Shown: piece by piece, positions 18,351 to 27,112 of the stretch | Layout of the letters: every line of letters starts with the position of its first letter | Position numbering within the stretch: the first letter of the stretch is position 1 | Assembly (NCBI GenBank): GCA_038529265.1 | Contig: JBCBDX010000006.1 | Span: 135,814 to 199,813 of the forward strand | Reading direction: 5' to 3' | Length of the DNA stretch: 64,000 nucleotides | Source: JBCBDX01 sp038529265 | GTDB taxonomy: Bacteria; Pseudomonadota; Alphaproteobacteria; Rhizobiales; Rhizobiaceae | Program-made: the position numbers and the translations under genes | Notes under the pieces: generated by a model | The model's input: the letters and a program-made list of their open reading frames with translations, nothing else | What the model was told of the DNA's origin: nothing | Database searches by the model: none

Positions 18351-19043
18351 CTACATGTGGTAGGAAAGGCCGACGCTGAACTTGAAGCCATCATTGATCG
18401 TAAAACTGCTATTGCTTCCCGAATCTGCCGCGCTGGAGAGATCGAGTGATTTCCCGAACGTGTAGAAGAGAGCTTCAGAGCGCAGTGACAGGTTTGATGA
18501 CAGGAATGTTTCTAGGCCTGCACCAAAAACGCCGCCAAACGCGTCATACTGAAATGTCTCGTTCGTGGTCGTAACGTTTGTGCTTACATCCGCATCCAAA
18601 TAAGCGACACCGGCAGAGCCAAATATCAGGGAGTCGCCGAGTGGGACACCGGCGCGTGCTTGAAGCGAAGCGATATAGTTCGAATCGAGGGAATGAAGCT
18701 TACCGGCTTTGTCGTCGGCAGCCTGACCAACCTGAAGTCCAGTAATATCACCTTGAATACCAATCAGCCAGTCGCCGCGATCAATCGCCCAGCCCACTTG
18801 ACCACCAGCAAGTGCACCGGGCTGCGAGAGTGCTGAATTGTCAAATCCTGCATCAACTGAGTCAAATATGCCGCCAGCCTCTAAGTCACCAACGCCAAAG
18901 TTGATGCCGCCGTAAAGACCGCCCCAACGCGATTGAAAATCACCAGCATTGATTGCATCTTCTGCCAGCGCGTTGGTGCTAAATAGTCCCGCTGATGCGA
19001 TGACCGCCGACGTTGTGAAACGCCCGTATGTTATCAGTTCCAT
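18351..19043 (-). CDS. Outer-membrane beta-barrel protein, Omp25/RopB-like
   Basis: Probable eight-stranded outer-membrane barrel of 230 residues. The start at ATG 19043 gives a signal peptide ending in STNALA before EDAINAGDF. Then comes WGGLYGGINFGVGDLE, the usual first strand of the family, alternating strands such as DWLIGIQGDITGLQVG and SLIFGSAGVAYLDADV, and a C-terminal strand DGFKFSVGLSYHM. The final residue is Met rather than the usual Phe, with His-Met after Tyr. An upstream in-frame start at 19082 is less likely. Function beyond outer-membrane structure is unknown. Confidence 0.8.
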   Translation of the reverse strand: MELITYGRFTTSAVIASAGLFSTNALAEDAINAGDFQSRWGGLYGGINFGVGDLEAGGIFDSVDAGFDNSALSQPGALAGGQVGWAIDRGDWLIGIQGDITGLQVGQAADDKAGKLHSLDSNYIASLQARAGVPLGDSLIFGSAGVAYLDADVSTNVTTTNETFQYDAFGGVFGAGLETFLSSNLSLRSEALFYTFGKSLDLSSAADSGSNSSFTINDGFKFSVGLSYHM

Positions 19044-19141
19044 TAATCCGCCCGCACAATGGTTTGCACCAAGTACAAGCATTCCTTTTCGACTGTGGGC
19101 TACCCTTACGGCAATTAGGTGCTTGTAATTTGGAGTTTTTG

Positions 19142-19591
19142 TTGCCTGATAGCCACATATTCACAAAGTTGAACATGTCATTTGAAGATTTGGGCGTAGT
19201 CTCGGACTACCTGTCGCGCTCGTCAGTCTTTCAGCACTACAGACTTGGCGACCTATTGGGCATCATCAAGCAGCAACTGGCAACCAAATGCCACTTTGCA
19301 GTCGTCAAGGACCGCAAGCTGATAGGCTATGCTGGTTGGCTCGATACGACCATCGAGTCGGGCGAACTCTGGATGGCGAACAAGGGCTTGTTGGTGCGCT
19401 CCGAAAGCGACGTGGCCGACGCCGCAGCCTTGACCATCGTCGAAGTCGACAACTCCGCTCATGTACTGCCCTTGATCCGACGGCTGCGTGACGACCGAAA
19501 AGGCAAACAGATCTTTTTCAAGCGAGAATACGAAACCAAAGATCGAAAGGGACGCAAAGGAAGCGTCCTAAACGTTGAGATGATGAAGTAG
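19142..19591 (+). CDS. HlyC-like toxin-activating lysine acyltransferase (orphan)
   Basis: Resembles RTX toxin acyltransferases of the HlyC superfamily, which attach fatty acyl groups from acyl-ACP to lysines of pro-toxins. Shared features are DLGVVSDYLSRSSVFQHYRL, then the core IGYAGW (the family's GYASW/GFLGW motif), a mid-region with VVEVDNSA-like strand, and IFFKREY near the end, which resembles the YFKRHY ending of the alphaproteobacterial branch. The TTG at 19142 follows GGAG at 19132; ATG 19175 is the alternative. No RTX toxin or type I secretion gene lies in the window. Confidence is moderate; the fold is GNAT-like in any case. Confidence 0.5.
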   Translation: MPDSHIFTKLNMSFEDLGVVSDYLSRSSVFQHYRLGDLLGIIKQQLATKCHFAVVKDRKLIGYAGWLDTTIESGELWMANKGLLVRSESDVADAAALTIVEVDNSAHVLPLIRRLRDDRKGKQIFFKREYETKDRKGRKGSVLNVEMMK

Positions 19592-19686
19592 GACAAGCGT
19601 CCACATGGTAGGCAATGCGTTTCCGAACTAAGTGGACACCTCTAAAACCGGTTGCGTGAGCATGCCGGCGCGATCATTTTGTAGCA

Positions 19687-20208
19687 ATGTCAGTTGAGAT
19701 AGTCCCGTATGATACAGGTTGGGCAAAGGCCTTTGAGGTAGAAGCATCAGCGTTGAAAGCTGCGCTTACTGGTGTCTTCATTAGTCTGCATCACATTGGT
19801 AGCACTGCTGTCCCCAACATCATGGCAAAACCGATCATCGACATTCTTGGTGAGGTGCATGCACTTTACACCATTGATGATCAAACCGACGCAATAGAGG
19901 CAGTAGGCTATCGGGCGATGGGTGAACATGGGATCGAGGGTCGACGCTACTTTCGTCGTCATGACCCGTCAGGCAGGCGGTCGCATCATCTACATATTTA
20001 CCAAGCTGGCTCGGCAGGCGTAGAGAGGCACATCGCGTTGCGCGATTACCTGCGCGCTAATCCACAAATCGCGCACGCTTATTCCTCGCTCAAGATTAAG
20101 CTGATCCGTGAAGTCGGAACAACGGGCAAAACCTACGCTGACGGAAAAGCATCATTCGTGGATGCAGTTGAAACCGATGCTATCAAATGGTTCCGGAGAC
20201 GCCTTTGA
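19687..20208 (+). CDS. GrpB family (UPF0157) nucleotidyltransferase-like protein
   Basis: 173-residue protein of the GrpB/UPF0157 family, a branch of the nucleotidyltransferase fold. The diagnostic core is LHHIGSTAVPNIMAKPIIDI, followed by the paired acidic residue region, RYFRRHDPSGRRSHHLHIY and LRDYLRANP. The biochemical role of most members is not known, and some are fused to CoaE. It stands alone between two other plus-strand genes with no tight spacing to either. Confidence 0.85.
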   Translation: MSVEIVPYDTGWAKAFEVEASALKAALTGVFISLHHIGSTAVPNIMAKPIIDILGEVHALYTIDDQTDAIEAVGYRAMGEHGIEGRRYFRRHDPSGRRSHHLHIYQAGSAGVERHIALRDYLRANPQIAHAYSSLKIKLIREVGTTGKTYADGKASFVDAVETDAIKWFRRRL

Positions 20209-20336
20209 CGCGCTTATCCCTGCAAACTGTGGCAGATTCGCAATGTTTTGCCGAAAACTGTCCCTTCCCCAGAGTCAGGCGTTGAAGCGAAAGTTAACAA
20301 TTCGTAAAAACAATGCGGACTGAGGGGACGGATTTG

Positions 20337-21380
20337 ATGTTGCGAGTATTTTGCGTATTTGCGCTGTTGGGTTGTGTTTTTGGTGGGGTCGCTCCGGCTT
20401 TTGCACAATATCCCGATGATCCTGAGCAGTTGGCCTATGAAGACTACGGCGACTATCGCTTCTATGCGACGCGGCGCCATAACGATATTCAAGGCGTGGA
20501 AGCTGTCTTCGATGATTACCGCCGCGGCTGGTTAAATCGCTACAATTCAGAAATTCTTGTTGGTGCCAACCCGAACAAGCATCAGTCTGACATTCCCTTT
20601 TGTAGTCGATCCGCCAACAATCTCGATCAACGCATGAACCGCACCAATTGCGGCAGCGGTCACGTCGTCCGCTCAAATATTGTCGGTTTTACCGCTGACA
20701 ATGAGGGCGAAACCAAGGAGACTGGCGGCATTGGGTATCTGGGCTATGAATATATGTTCTCCGACAGATTTTTCCTCGGTGTCGGCAGCACATTCAGCAA
20801 GACCAATATTGACCACACTTCGAACGGCCACACGCTCGATATCAAAACACAGGATGTAGCGCTGCACCTGCTTGGCGGATACCGCTTTCAAAATGAAAGT
20901 ATGGCCGCTTGGAATGTCTCCTATGTTCGCGGAAATGACGATATCGTGCGCGACGACACCGTGACAGGCGACGTTACCTATAACACCGTTCAGGTGACTG
21001 GCGTGTGGTACAAGAACTTTGATATTCGCCCGGACCTGCACATGAACCTGGGCATCGATTACACGCTCCAGATTTTTGGCTCTGATAAGTTCACGGAGTC
21101 GAACGGCATTGAACGCAAGGTCCCTTCCATCTGGCGTGGTGATTTCACCACTTCGCTTCTGTTCACAAAGGATTTTGAGGGTGCAGAAGCGTTTGCGCGA
21201 CTCGGAAGCTCCTTTGAGGCGCTCAATCCATCGGATCAGAGTTTCGACTTTACAGCAGATCTTGGTGGCTCAGTCGCTCTGACCGACAAGATCGCGCTGA
21301 CCGGTTCTGTTGGCGGCATGCTGCGCACCAACGGCTACCAAGAGTTACGCGGCACGGCGCGGATCGCCAGTAAGTTCTAA
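20337..21380 (+). CDS. Predicted outer-membrane beta-barrel protein
   Basis: 347-residue exported protein not assigned to a named family. ATG 20337 follows GAGGGG and gives a signal peptide (LRVFCVFALLGCVFGGVAPAFA). The mature part starts acidic and Tyr-rich, then shows regular amphipathic strands such as YNTVQVTGVWYKNFDIRPDL and MNLGIDYTLQIFG and ends in Phe (ARIASKF), the usual mark of outer-membrane barrels. Two cysteines (FCSRSANN, TNCGSG) may form a disulfide in a loop. The di-heme peroxidase gene follows within 40 bases, so the two may be one operon. Confidence 0.65.
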   Translation: MLRVFCVFALLGCVFGGVAPAFAQYPDDPEQLAYEDYGDYRFYATRRHNDIQGVEAVFDDYRRGWLNRYNSEILVGANPNKHQSDIPFCSRSANNLDQRMNRTNCGSGHVVRSNIVGFTADNEGETKETGGIGYLGYEYMFSDRFFLGVGSTFSKTNIDHTSNGHTLDIKTQDVALHLLGGYRFQNESMAAWNVSYVRGNDDIVRDDTVTGDVTYNTVQVTGVWYKNFDIRPDLHMNLGIDYTLQIFGSDKFTESNGIERKVPSIWRGDFTTSLLFTKDFEGAEAFARLGSSFEALNPSDQSFDFTADLGGSVALTDKIALTGSVGGMLRTNGYQELRGTARIASKF

Positions 21381-21416
21381 TTGTCTAATGCGCGTGTGGG
21401 CAAAGGTGCACTGAGA

Positions 21417-22436
21417 ATGGTGGTCAAGGCGAGATACTTAATTCTTGGTGGCTTGCTACTGCTGGTGGCGGCCTGTTCATCAGAGGGGCGCAAGTACAAC
21501 GAAAATCCGCGCAAAGCACTCAAGGCAACACAGGAATATCTCAGTGAAAATGCCTACTATGGCGGCCAGCAACAATTGGCGACGCTGAGCACCGGCCGCA
21601 TCGATCTGGGCAAAAAACTGTTCTTCGACAAGCGCCTATCCGGCTCTGGCAACGTTTCTTGCGCCACCTGTCACAATCCAGACCAAGGCTACACGCAAAA
21701 TGGACGTGCTCTGCCTCCAGGTGCTGCACATATCAGTGGCGGGCGAAATGCGCCAAGCCTATATGATGTGGTTGCGCGCAGGCACTTCTTCCACGACGGG
21801 CGAGCCTACAGCTTGGAAACGCAAGTAACAGAGCCACTGATGAACCCCGCTGAGATGGCCAATGGTTCACTGCCGGAAATGGCCGCTCGCGTGCGTGCCC
21901 TAAAGGATTATGAGCGCTTCTTTGCCTATGCGTTTGGTGCGCCAGCCAACGAGGAGAGTATTGCGATATCACTTTCAGCCTATCAGCGCACGCTGGTGAC
22001 AGGACCCAGCCGTTTTGACCTATGGAAGTACCAAGGAAGAAAGCGTGTGCTTGATGAAGATGAAGTGCGTGGCTACGCGCTCTTTACCGGAAAAGCAGGA
22101 TGTGGTGCGTGTCATTTGGTTGGATTAACATCAGCGCCACTTACCGATGAGAAATTTCACGACACTGGCTATGCCGCAACGAAACCTGCGACATTTGCCC
22201 AAGTCGATACCGGACGCCATCAGGTGACTGGCAATGAAGACGATATGTTTGCTTTCCGCACGCCTTCACTGCGCAACGTCGCTTTGACCGCGCCATATAT
22301 GCACGATGGTCGGCTGCCGACTTTGCATTCGGTTGTATCCTTTTTTGATCAAAGCAGTGGGTTGGGGCTGAGTAGCCAAGAAAAAAAGGATCTGGTGGCC
22401 TTCTTGGAAAGTCTGACGTCACTCAAGCGTCCCTGA
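21417..22436 (+). CDS. Di-heme cytochrome c peroxidase/MauG-like lipoprotein
   Basis: Periplasmic di-heme protein of the bacterial CcP/MauG family. From ATG 21417 the leader is a lipoprotein signal (LILGGLLLLVAAC). Two heme-binding motifs are present: CATCH in NVSCATCHNPDQGYTQNG and CGACH in GKAGCGACHLVGL. Other family marks are LGKKLFFDKRLSGSG, AFRTPSLRNVALTAPYMHDG and a Met-containing C-terminal region. The 339-residue length is typical. It may reduce peroxide or oxidise a partner protein; the neighbouring barrel protein is a possible partner, but this is inference. A TTG at 21381 is a weaker start. Confidence 0.85.
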   Translation: MVVKARYLILGGLLLLVAACSSEGRKYNENPRKALKATQEYLSENAYYGGQQQLATLSTGRIDLGKKLFFDKRLSGSGNVSCATCHNPDQGYTQNGRALPPGAAHISGGRNAPSLYDVVARRHFFHDGRAYSLETQVTEPLMNPAEMANGSLPEMAARVRALKDYERFFAYAFGAPANEESIAISLSAYQRTLVTGPSRFDLWKYQGRKRVLDEDEVRGYALFTGKAGCGACHLVGLTSAPLTDEKFHDTGYAATKPATFAQVDTGRHQVTGNEDDMFAFRTPSLRNVALTAPYMHDGRLPTLHSVVSFFDQSSGLGLSSQEKKDLVAFLESLTSLKRP

Positions 22437-22509
22437 CAAGCTCCAAAAAACGCCAAATTCTTGCGCCTAAACGCGATAAAACGAGCAAACGGATTGTTGT
22501 GCGCAGGAA

Positions 22510-23334
22510 ATGATGATCGCATTTCTTAAAAAGTTGGCTGTTGGCCTCGCCGCAGCATACGTAACGCTCATTGGCATCATGTATTTTGGCCAGCGCCAGC
22601 TAATGTACTTTCCCTCCAATGAGAACCCGCAACCGCGCGACGTTGGCCTTTCTGGAGTGTCCGTCGAGTTGTTGACAACGCCGGATGGCGAGACTTTAGT
22701 AACTTGGTACGCGCCTGCCGCAGAGGCCCAGCCCACAATTCTTTTCTTTCATGGCAATGCGGGCGAAATCGGTTATCGAGGCAATCGTTTTGCGGCTTAT
22801 CGGCAGGCGGGCTTTGGTGTCCTATTCGTTTCCTGGCGGGGTTATGGTGGCAGCACCGGGACCCCAAGCGAAAAAGGGATCCTAACAGACGCCATCAGTG
22901 CTTATGATTGGCTGATTGCCCAAACTGTGGCGCCGCAGATGATCGTTGTTGTCGGCGAGTCGTTGGGCACGGGCGCGGCGGTGCAACTGGCTTCGCAGAA
23001 ACCGGTGGGCGCGGTTCTCCTCGGAGCGCCGTTCAGCGCGGCTGTTGAAGTTGCAAAGGATCAGTATCCCTTCATTCCTGTTGGTCTCTTGATGAAGGAC
23101 CAGTTTCGAAGCGTTGACCATGCTGCTGAGATTACCGCTCCCACCCTGATTATACACGGCAATGAGGATCGCGTGGTTCCCTATGCATCAGGCCAAAAGC
23201 TCTTTCGCTCCATAGCTGCACCCAAAGAGTTCATAACGCTCGAAGGCCTGGGCCATAACGCTATTTCTGACGCGGATGCGATTGCACAGGAAATCGTTTT
23301 CATTCGACGAGTTTTTGGGTTCAACGCTTCTTGA
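22510..23334 (+). CDS. Alpha/beta hydrolase, BEM46-like, membrane-anchored
   Basis: Serine hydrolase of 274 residues. An N-terminal membrane span (LAVGLAAAYVTLIGIMYFGQ) is followed by MYFPSNENPQPRD and the hydrolase fold: oxyanion region FFHGNAGEIGYRGNR, FVSWRGYGGSTGTPSEKG, the nucleophile in VVGESLGTGAAVQLA (Ser), Asp in IIHGNEDRVVPY, and His in LEGLGHNAISD. These are the standard features of the BEM46/YfhR group. The physiological substrate is unknown. Start ATG 22510 follows CAGGAA; the second ATG at 22513 is equally possible. Confidence 0.88.
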   Translation: MMIAFLKKLAVGLAAAYVTLIGIMYFGQRQLMYFPSNENPQPRDVGLSGVSVELLTTPDGETLVTWYAPAAEAQPTILFFHGNAGEIGYRGNRFAAYRQAGFGVLFVSWRGYGGSTGTPSEKGILTDAISAYDWLIAQTVAPQMIVVVGESLGTGAAVQLASQKPVGAVLLGAPFSAAVEVAKDQYPFIPVGLLMKDQFRSVDHAAEITAPTLIIHGNEDRVVPYASGQKLFRSIAAPKEFITLEGLGHNAISDADAIAQEIVFIRRVFGFNAS

Positions 23335-23400
23335 CCTAGCTAGGGCGATCAACTGATTGGGCTTGGTTTTCTCTATGGTTCGCTTATCGTTTGGAAAACC

Positions 23401-24405
23401 ATGGAGCATGAAAGTATGGCCGATCATGGCTACGAGAATGGGCGACTAAACCTGCCATTTGTAGGAATTCCGACATTCGCCAAATCACCTTATGTGGCCG
23501 ATTGGGACGCTATCGACGCGGACGTCGCAATATTGGGCGCGCCATTTGATTTCGGTACGCAATGGCGCCCCGGTGCGCGCTTTGGTCCACGTGCTGTGCG
23601 CGATGCGTCGACGTTGTTTAGCTTCGGCCACGCAGGAGCGTACGATCATGAGGATGATGCGACCTATCTGGATGCATCGGTTAGAATGATCGACATTGGC
23701 GACGCGGACATTATTCACACCAAAACTGAAGAGAGCCACGCGAACATTGCCAACGGTGTGTCCAAGATTCTTGATGGGAACGCGCTGCCAGTGGTGATCG
23801 GCGGCGACCATTCCATCAACATTCCCTGTGTAGAAGCGTTTGCTGATGATTGTGCTCACAACGGACCGATCCACATGGTGCAAATCGATGCGCATCTCGA
23901 TTTCGTTGATGAACGCCACGGTGTCACAGCCGGGCATGGTAACCCGATGCGTCGTGCAATTGAAAAACCTTACGTCTCGGGCATGACACAATTGGGCATC
24001 CGCAATGTCTCATCTACCGCCAAAGAGGGCTATGATGACGCGCGTGCGCGTGGCTCCGATATTCTGTCGGTCCGACAAGTGCGAAAGCTCGGCACCGATG
24101 CGGTATTGGCTCGCATCCCAATGGGTGCGCGCTATTATGTGACCATCGATATTGATGCGTTCTGCCCCTCAATCGCATCGGGCACCGGTACGCCGAGCCA
24201 TGGCGGTTTCCTCTACTATGATGTGCTGGAGATACTGCAGGGCCTAACAAAGCGCGGTGACGTGGTTGGTATTGATCTGGTTGAAGTTGCTCCTGCCTAC
24301 GATCCGACAGAGAGTACACAAATTCTGGCCGCTCAATTGTTGATGAACTTTATTGGATTTGTGTTCCATGAGCGGACCCGACGCGTGACCCAGACTGGGG
24401 TCTGA
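23401..24405 (+). CDS. speB: Agmatinase/ureohydrolase family protein, copy 1
   Basis: Mn-dependent ureohydrolase that splits urea from a guanidino compound, by family agmatine to putrescine. Metal ligands are visible: His in VVIGGDHSINIP, Asp-His-Asp in QIDAHLDF, and the Asp pair in TIDIDAFCPSIASG; the C-terminal GIDLVEVAPAYDPTE is also standard. 334 residues. The second ATG at 23416 may be the true start. A paralogue lies at 28753. The gene stands alone; the small secreted protein gene follows about 100 bases later. Substrate is not certain, as agmatinase, guanidinobutyrase and related enzymes look alike. Confidence 0.85.
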   Translation: MEHESMADHGYENGRLNLPFVGIPTFAKSPYVADWDAIDADVAILGAPFDFGTQWRPGARFGPRAVRDASTLFSFGHAGAYDHEDDATYLDASVRMIDIGDADIIHTKTEESHANIANGVSKILDGNALPVVIGGDHSINIPCVEAFADDCAHNGPIHMVQIDAHLDFVDERHGVTAGHGNPMRRAIEKPYVSGMTQLGIRNVSSTAKEGYDDARARGSDILSVRQVRKLGTDAVLARIPMGARYYVTIDIDAFCPSIASGTGTPSHGGFLYYDVLEILQGLTKRGDVVGIDLVEVAPAYDPTESTQILAAQLLMNFIGFVFHERTRRVTQTGV

Positions 24406-24504
24406 ATCTTGGATGAATGGCCAGTTCAAAAGAGGTTCAAGCGCACCGGCCCACACTCTGTTTGCCATCCCTTGGGGAAGGAAAGTCAAACAGGAGAAGT
24501 TAAA

Positions 24505-24825
24505 ATGTCGAAATCTAACTCTGCATTCATTCTTGCTTTCGCCGCTGGCTTGAGCATGGGCCTATTTACATCAGCCAGCACAGCTACAGCCTTTGCCGAT
24601 AGTGGTGTTTCTAAAGTTAGCACTGTGAAATTAACGTCAAAACGCTCGCTCAGCAAAGCGCAAGTCATGGTCAAAAAGCGCGCCTTTGTTGCCCAGGCTG
24701 CTAGCCCCGGTGGATATCCCAATGACAACATGGCCGATGCCTGGACCGCATTCTGCTATTCTGAATTTGGGCCAAACGCGCCTTATCCTGATTCTGGCAT
24801 GTTGCAGTGGTGCTTGGGTATATAA
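24505..24825 (+). CDS. Small secreted protein of unknown function
   Basis: 106-residue protein with a clear Sec signal (SAFILAFAAGLSMGLFTSAS ... AFA), started by ATG 24505 seven bases after AGGAGAAG. The mature part is short: a Ser/Lys-rich basic stretch (VKLTSKRSLSKAQVMVKKRA), then a Gly/Pro/Asn-rich tail with two cysteines in TAFCYSEFGPNAPYPDSG and LQWCLGI, probably a disulfide. No family is recognised. It has its own strong ribosome-binding site and ends just before a terminator at 24851-24882, so it is a single-gene unit. Confidence 0.65.
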   Translation: MSKSNSAFILAFAAGLSMGLFTSASTATAFADSGVSKVSTVKLTSKRSLSKAQVMVKKRAFVAQAASPGGYPNDNMADAWTAFCYSEFGPNAPYPDSGMLQWCLGI

Positions 24826-24850
24826 TCGCCCTATGGGCACCGACAAAATT

Positions 24851-24882
24851 GAGATCGGCCCATTAGTTCATGGGCCGATCTC
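24851..24882 (+). terminator. Intrinsic terminator-like hairpin before dnaX
   Basis: Perfect 13-base stem (GAGATCGGCCCAT and its complement) with a six-base loop, preceded by AAAATT and followed by TATTCC. The T-run is weak. It separates the small secreted protein gene from dnaX. Confidence 0.65.
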
Positions 24883-24955
24883 TATTCCTCGGATGATTCA
24901 AAATTCCCGGTCTGCGCCACTATTCTCCACTCATAACCTCCTATATTGTCGGGGC

Positions 24956-26770
24956 ATGAGCGACCCGACCACCGTATCCGAAAAGCAGGCTGCCTATCGC
25001 GTATTGGCGCGTAAATACCGCCCATCGGATTTCTCCGCCCTTATCGGGCAGGAACCGATGGTGCAAACACTGAAGAATGCCTTTGAGGCTGGGCGCATAG
25101 CGCAGGCCTGGATGCTGACCGGTGTGCGCGGTGTTGGTAAAACAACCACTGCGCGGATTTTGGCACGCGCGCTAAACTACAAACGCGACGATATCGATAT
25201 GCCATCCGTCGACCTGACAACACCCGGCGAGCATTGCGGTGCGATCATGGAAGGCCGCCATGTTGATATTGTCGAGATGGATGCAGCATCACACACCGGC
25301 ATTGATGACATTAAACAGATCATCGACGGTGTGCGGTATGCGCCAGTCTCCGCGAGATACAAAGTCTACATTATCGATGAAATCCATATGCTGTCGGAAA
25401 AGGCGTTCAACGCGCTTTTAAAGACACTCGAAGAGCCGCCGCCACACGCCAAGTTCATCTTCGCCACCACCGAAATCCGTAAAGTGCCGATTACCGTTTT
25501 GTCGCGTTGTCAGCGATTTGATTTGCGACGGGTGGAAGCCGATGTTTTGGCAAAACATCTCAAAAGCATTGCCGAGCAAGAAGCAGTCGAAATCGATGAT
25601 GCTTCGCTGGCCATGATCGCGCGCGCTGGCGAAGGTTCGGTGCGCGATGCGCTTTCCATTTTAGATCAGGCAATAGCTCACACCAACGCCAAGGTCGATG
25701 AACAGTCAGTGCGTGACATGCTCGGACTGGCCGACCGTGGCCGTGTCGTGCGGCTGTTTGAAAAGCTGATGGCCGGCGACATGGTCGGAACATTGGACGA
25801 CTTCAAGTCGCTCTATGATCAGGGCGCTGATCCTGCGGTTATTTTGAGTGATCTTGCACAATTTACACATCTGGTAACGCGTTTGCGCTTTGTACCGCAG
25901 GCCGCCCAAATGGATGTATCCCTATCGCCGGAGGAGCGCGATTTGGGTCTACAGTTTGCGCAACAGCTTTCGGTGCAAACGCTCGGTCGTGCTTGGCAGA
26001 TACTGCTCAAAGGCATCAGCGAAACCGAGACTGCGGCCCGTCCCTTTGCCGCCGCTGAAATGGTTTTGATCCGGCTCGCCCACGCTGCTGACCTGCCAAC
26101 GCTTGATCAGGCGATGAAGCAGTTGGAGAAGTTGAAAGAGAACCCGGATATTGGTACCCCGCCGCCAGCTTCGTGTGCCGGTACAAGTGCCATGGCAACA
26201 GCTGGTGCCCCCCCTCAAATGTCAGTGCCTGAGACAAATGGCACTGCACCTTCCATGCGACTTGTCTCCAATGGCGCGCCCACCGCGCCGGAACCAATGC
26301 CTGCGCAGCCGGAACCTGCTGTTGCAGCGCCAAAAGTCGCGATCAACTCTTTGCAGGACATCGTTGCCCTTTGCGATAAAAACCGCGATCCGCTGATGAA
26401 GGCCAATATCCGTCAATATGTTTTGCTTGGATCCATCGAACCATTACGTCTTACGGTCGGCTTGGTCGAAGGCGCGCCGCAAACGCTATTGGGAGACCTT
26501 TCCAAAAAGTTGCAGGCTTGGACCGGCGAGCGCTGGATGGTTTCGTTGGCGCGCGATGCTGTCGGCGAGACGTTGTCTCAACAGGACGCCGCAAGAAAAC
26601 AAGCGTTGGTTACCGACGCAAGCCGCGACCCGGAAGTTGCAAAGATATTGGAACGCTTTCCCGGGGCCAAAGTTGTCAATGTGCGTTTGGCTGATGCGGA
26701 AGCAATTGAAAACGAGTTTCCAATGGCAGACGGTGCAGAAGATGTGCTTGATCCTGCTGGCGATGATTAG
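24956..26770 (+). CDS. dnaX: DNA polymerase III subunit gamma/tau
   Basis: Clamp-loader ATPase of the replisome. The product from ATG 24956 is 604 residues and opens YRVLARKYRPSDFSALIGQE. Walker A is GVRGVGKTT, Walker B YIIDEIHML, sensor 1 in FIFATTEIRKVPITVLSRCQ. The usual four-cysteine zinc module after Walker A is missing: only EHCGAIMEGRHVD remains, which is normal for alphaproteobacteria. Domain III and the tau part follow, with a Pro/Ala-rich linker near residues 400-460. It is followed by ybaB 18 bases later, and recR is close by, the standard dnaX-ybaB-recR neighbourhood split here by a transporter gene. Confidence 0.95.
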   Translation: MSDPTTVSEKQAAYRVLARKYRPSDFSALIGQEPMVQTLKNAFEAGRIAQAWMLTGVRGVGKTTTARILARALNYKRDDIDMPSVDLTTPGEHCGAIMEGRHVDIVEMDAASHTGIDDIKQIIDGVRYAPVSARYKVYIIDEIHMLSEKAFNALLKTLEEPPPHAKFIFATTEIRKVPITVLSRCQRFDLRRVEADVLAKHLKSIAEQEAVEIDDASLAMIARAGEGSVRDALSILDQAIAHTNAKVDEQSVRDMLGLADRGRVVRLFEKLMAGDMVGTLDDFKSLYDQGADPAVILSDLAQFTHLVTRLRFVPQAAQMDVSLSPEERDLGLQFAQQLSVQTLGRAWQILLKGISETETAARPFAAAEMVLIRLAHAADLPTLDQAMKQLEKLKENPDIGTPPPASCAGTSAMATAGAPPQMSVPETNGTAPSMRLVSNGAPTAPEPMPAQPEPAVAAPKVAINSLQDIVALCDKNRDPLMKANIRQYVLLGSIEPLRLTVGLVEGAPQTLLGDLSKKLQAWTGERWMVSLARDAVGETLSQQDAARKQALVTDASRDPEVAKILERFPGAKVVNVRLADAEAIENEFPMADGAEDVLDPAGDD

Positions 26771-26788
26771 AGCGATGGAGTGACCGCG

Positions 26789-27112
26789 ATGAAAGACCTG
26801 ATGGGCCTGATGTCCAAGGCTAAAGAAATGCAGCAAAAGATGGCTGACATGCAAGCCGAAATGGAAACGGTCACTACCGATGGTACCGCTGGCGGCGGAA
26901 TGGTCACTGTGACGCTGACTGGAAAGGGTGTGATGCAGAGCATAAAGATCGACCCGTCCGTATTCTCTGAGGATGATGTCGAAATTCTTGAGGATTTGAT
27001 CATAGCAGCCCACGGAGATGCCAAGTCCAAAATTGAGATCCTTGTGCAAGAAAAAACAGCCGAAATGACAGCTGGGCTGCCATTGCCACCCGGCATGAAG
27101 CTACCGTTTTAG
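26789..27112 (+). CDS. ybaB: YbaB/EbfC nucleoid-associated protein
   Basis: Small DNA-binding protein of 107 residues, usually encoded between dnaX and recR. Opening MKDLMGLMSKAKEMQQKMAD and GMVTVTLTGKGVMQSIKIDP with the closing AGLPLPPGMKLPF are all standard. ATG 26789 is preferred over GTG 26780, with GGAG ten bases upstream. The stop shares four bases with the stop of the convergent transporter gene. Confidence 0.95.
   Translation: MKDLMGLMSKAKEMQQKMADMQAEMETVTTDGTAGGGMVTVTLTGKGVMQSIKIDPSVFSEDDVEILEDLIIAAHGDAKSKIEILVQEKTAEMTAGLPLPPGMKLPF

Noticed and set aside
24826..24955. Signal recognition particle RNA (ffs), often just upstream of dnaX
   Set aside because: The gap holds only a terminator-like hairpin and is too short; the conserved GGAAGGAAGCA-type loop of the RNA is absent.
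26500..26520. Possible programmed frameshift in dnaX at a run of A bases
   Set aside because: The short A-run has no in-register slippery heptamer followed by a stem, and lies too far downstream to give a gamma-type product of normal size.
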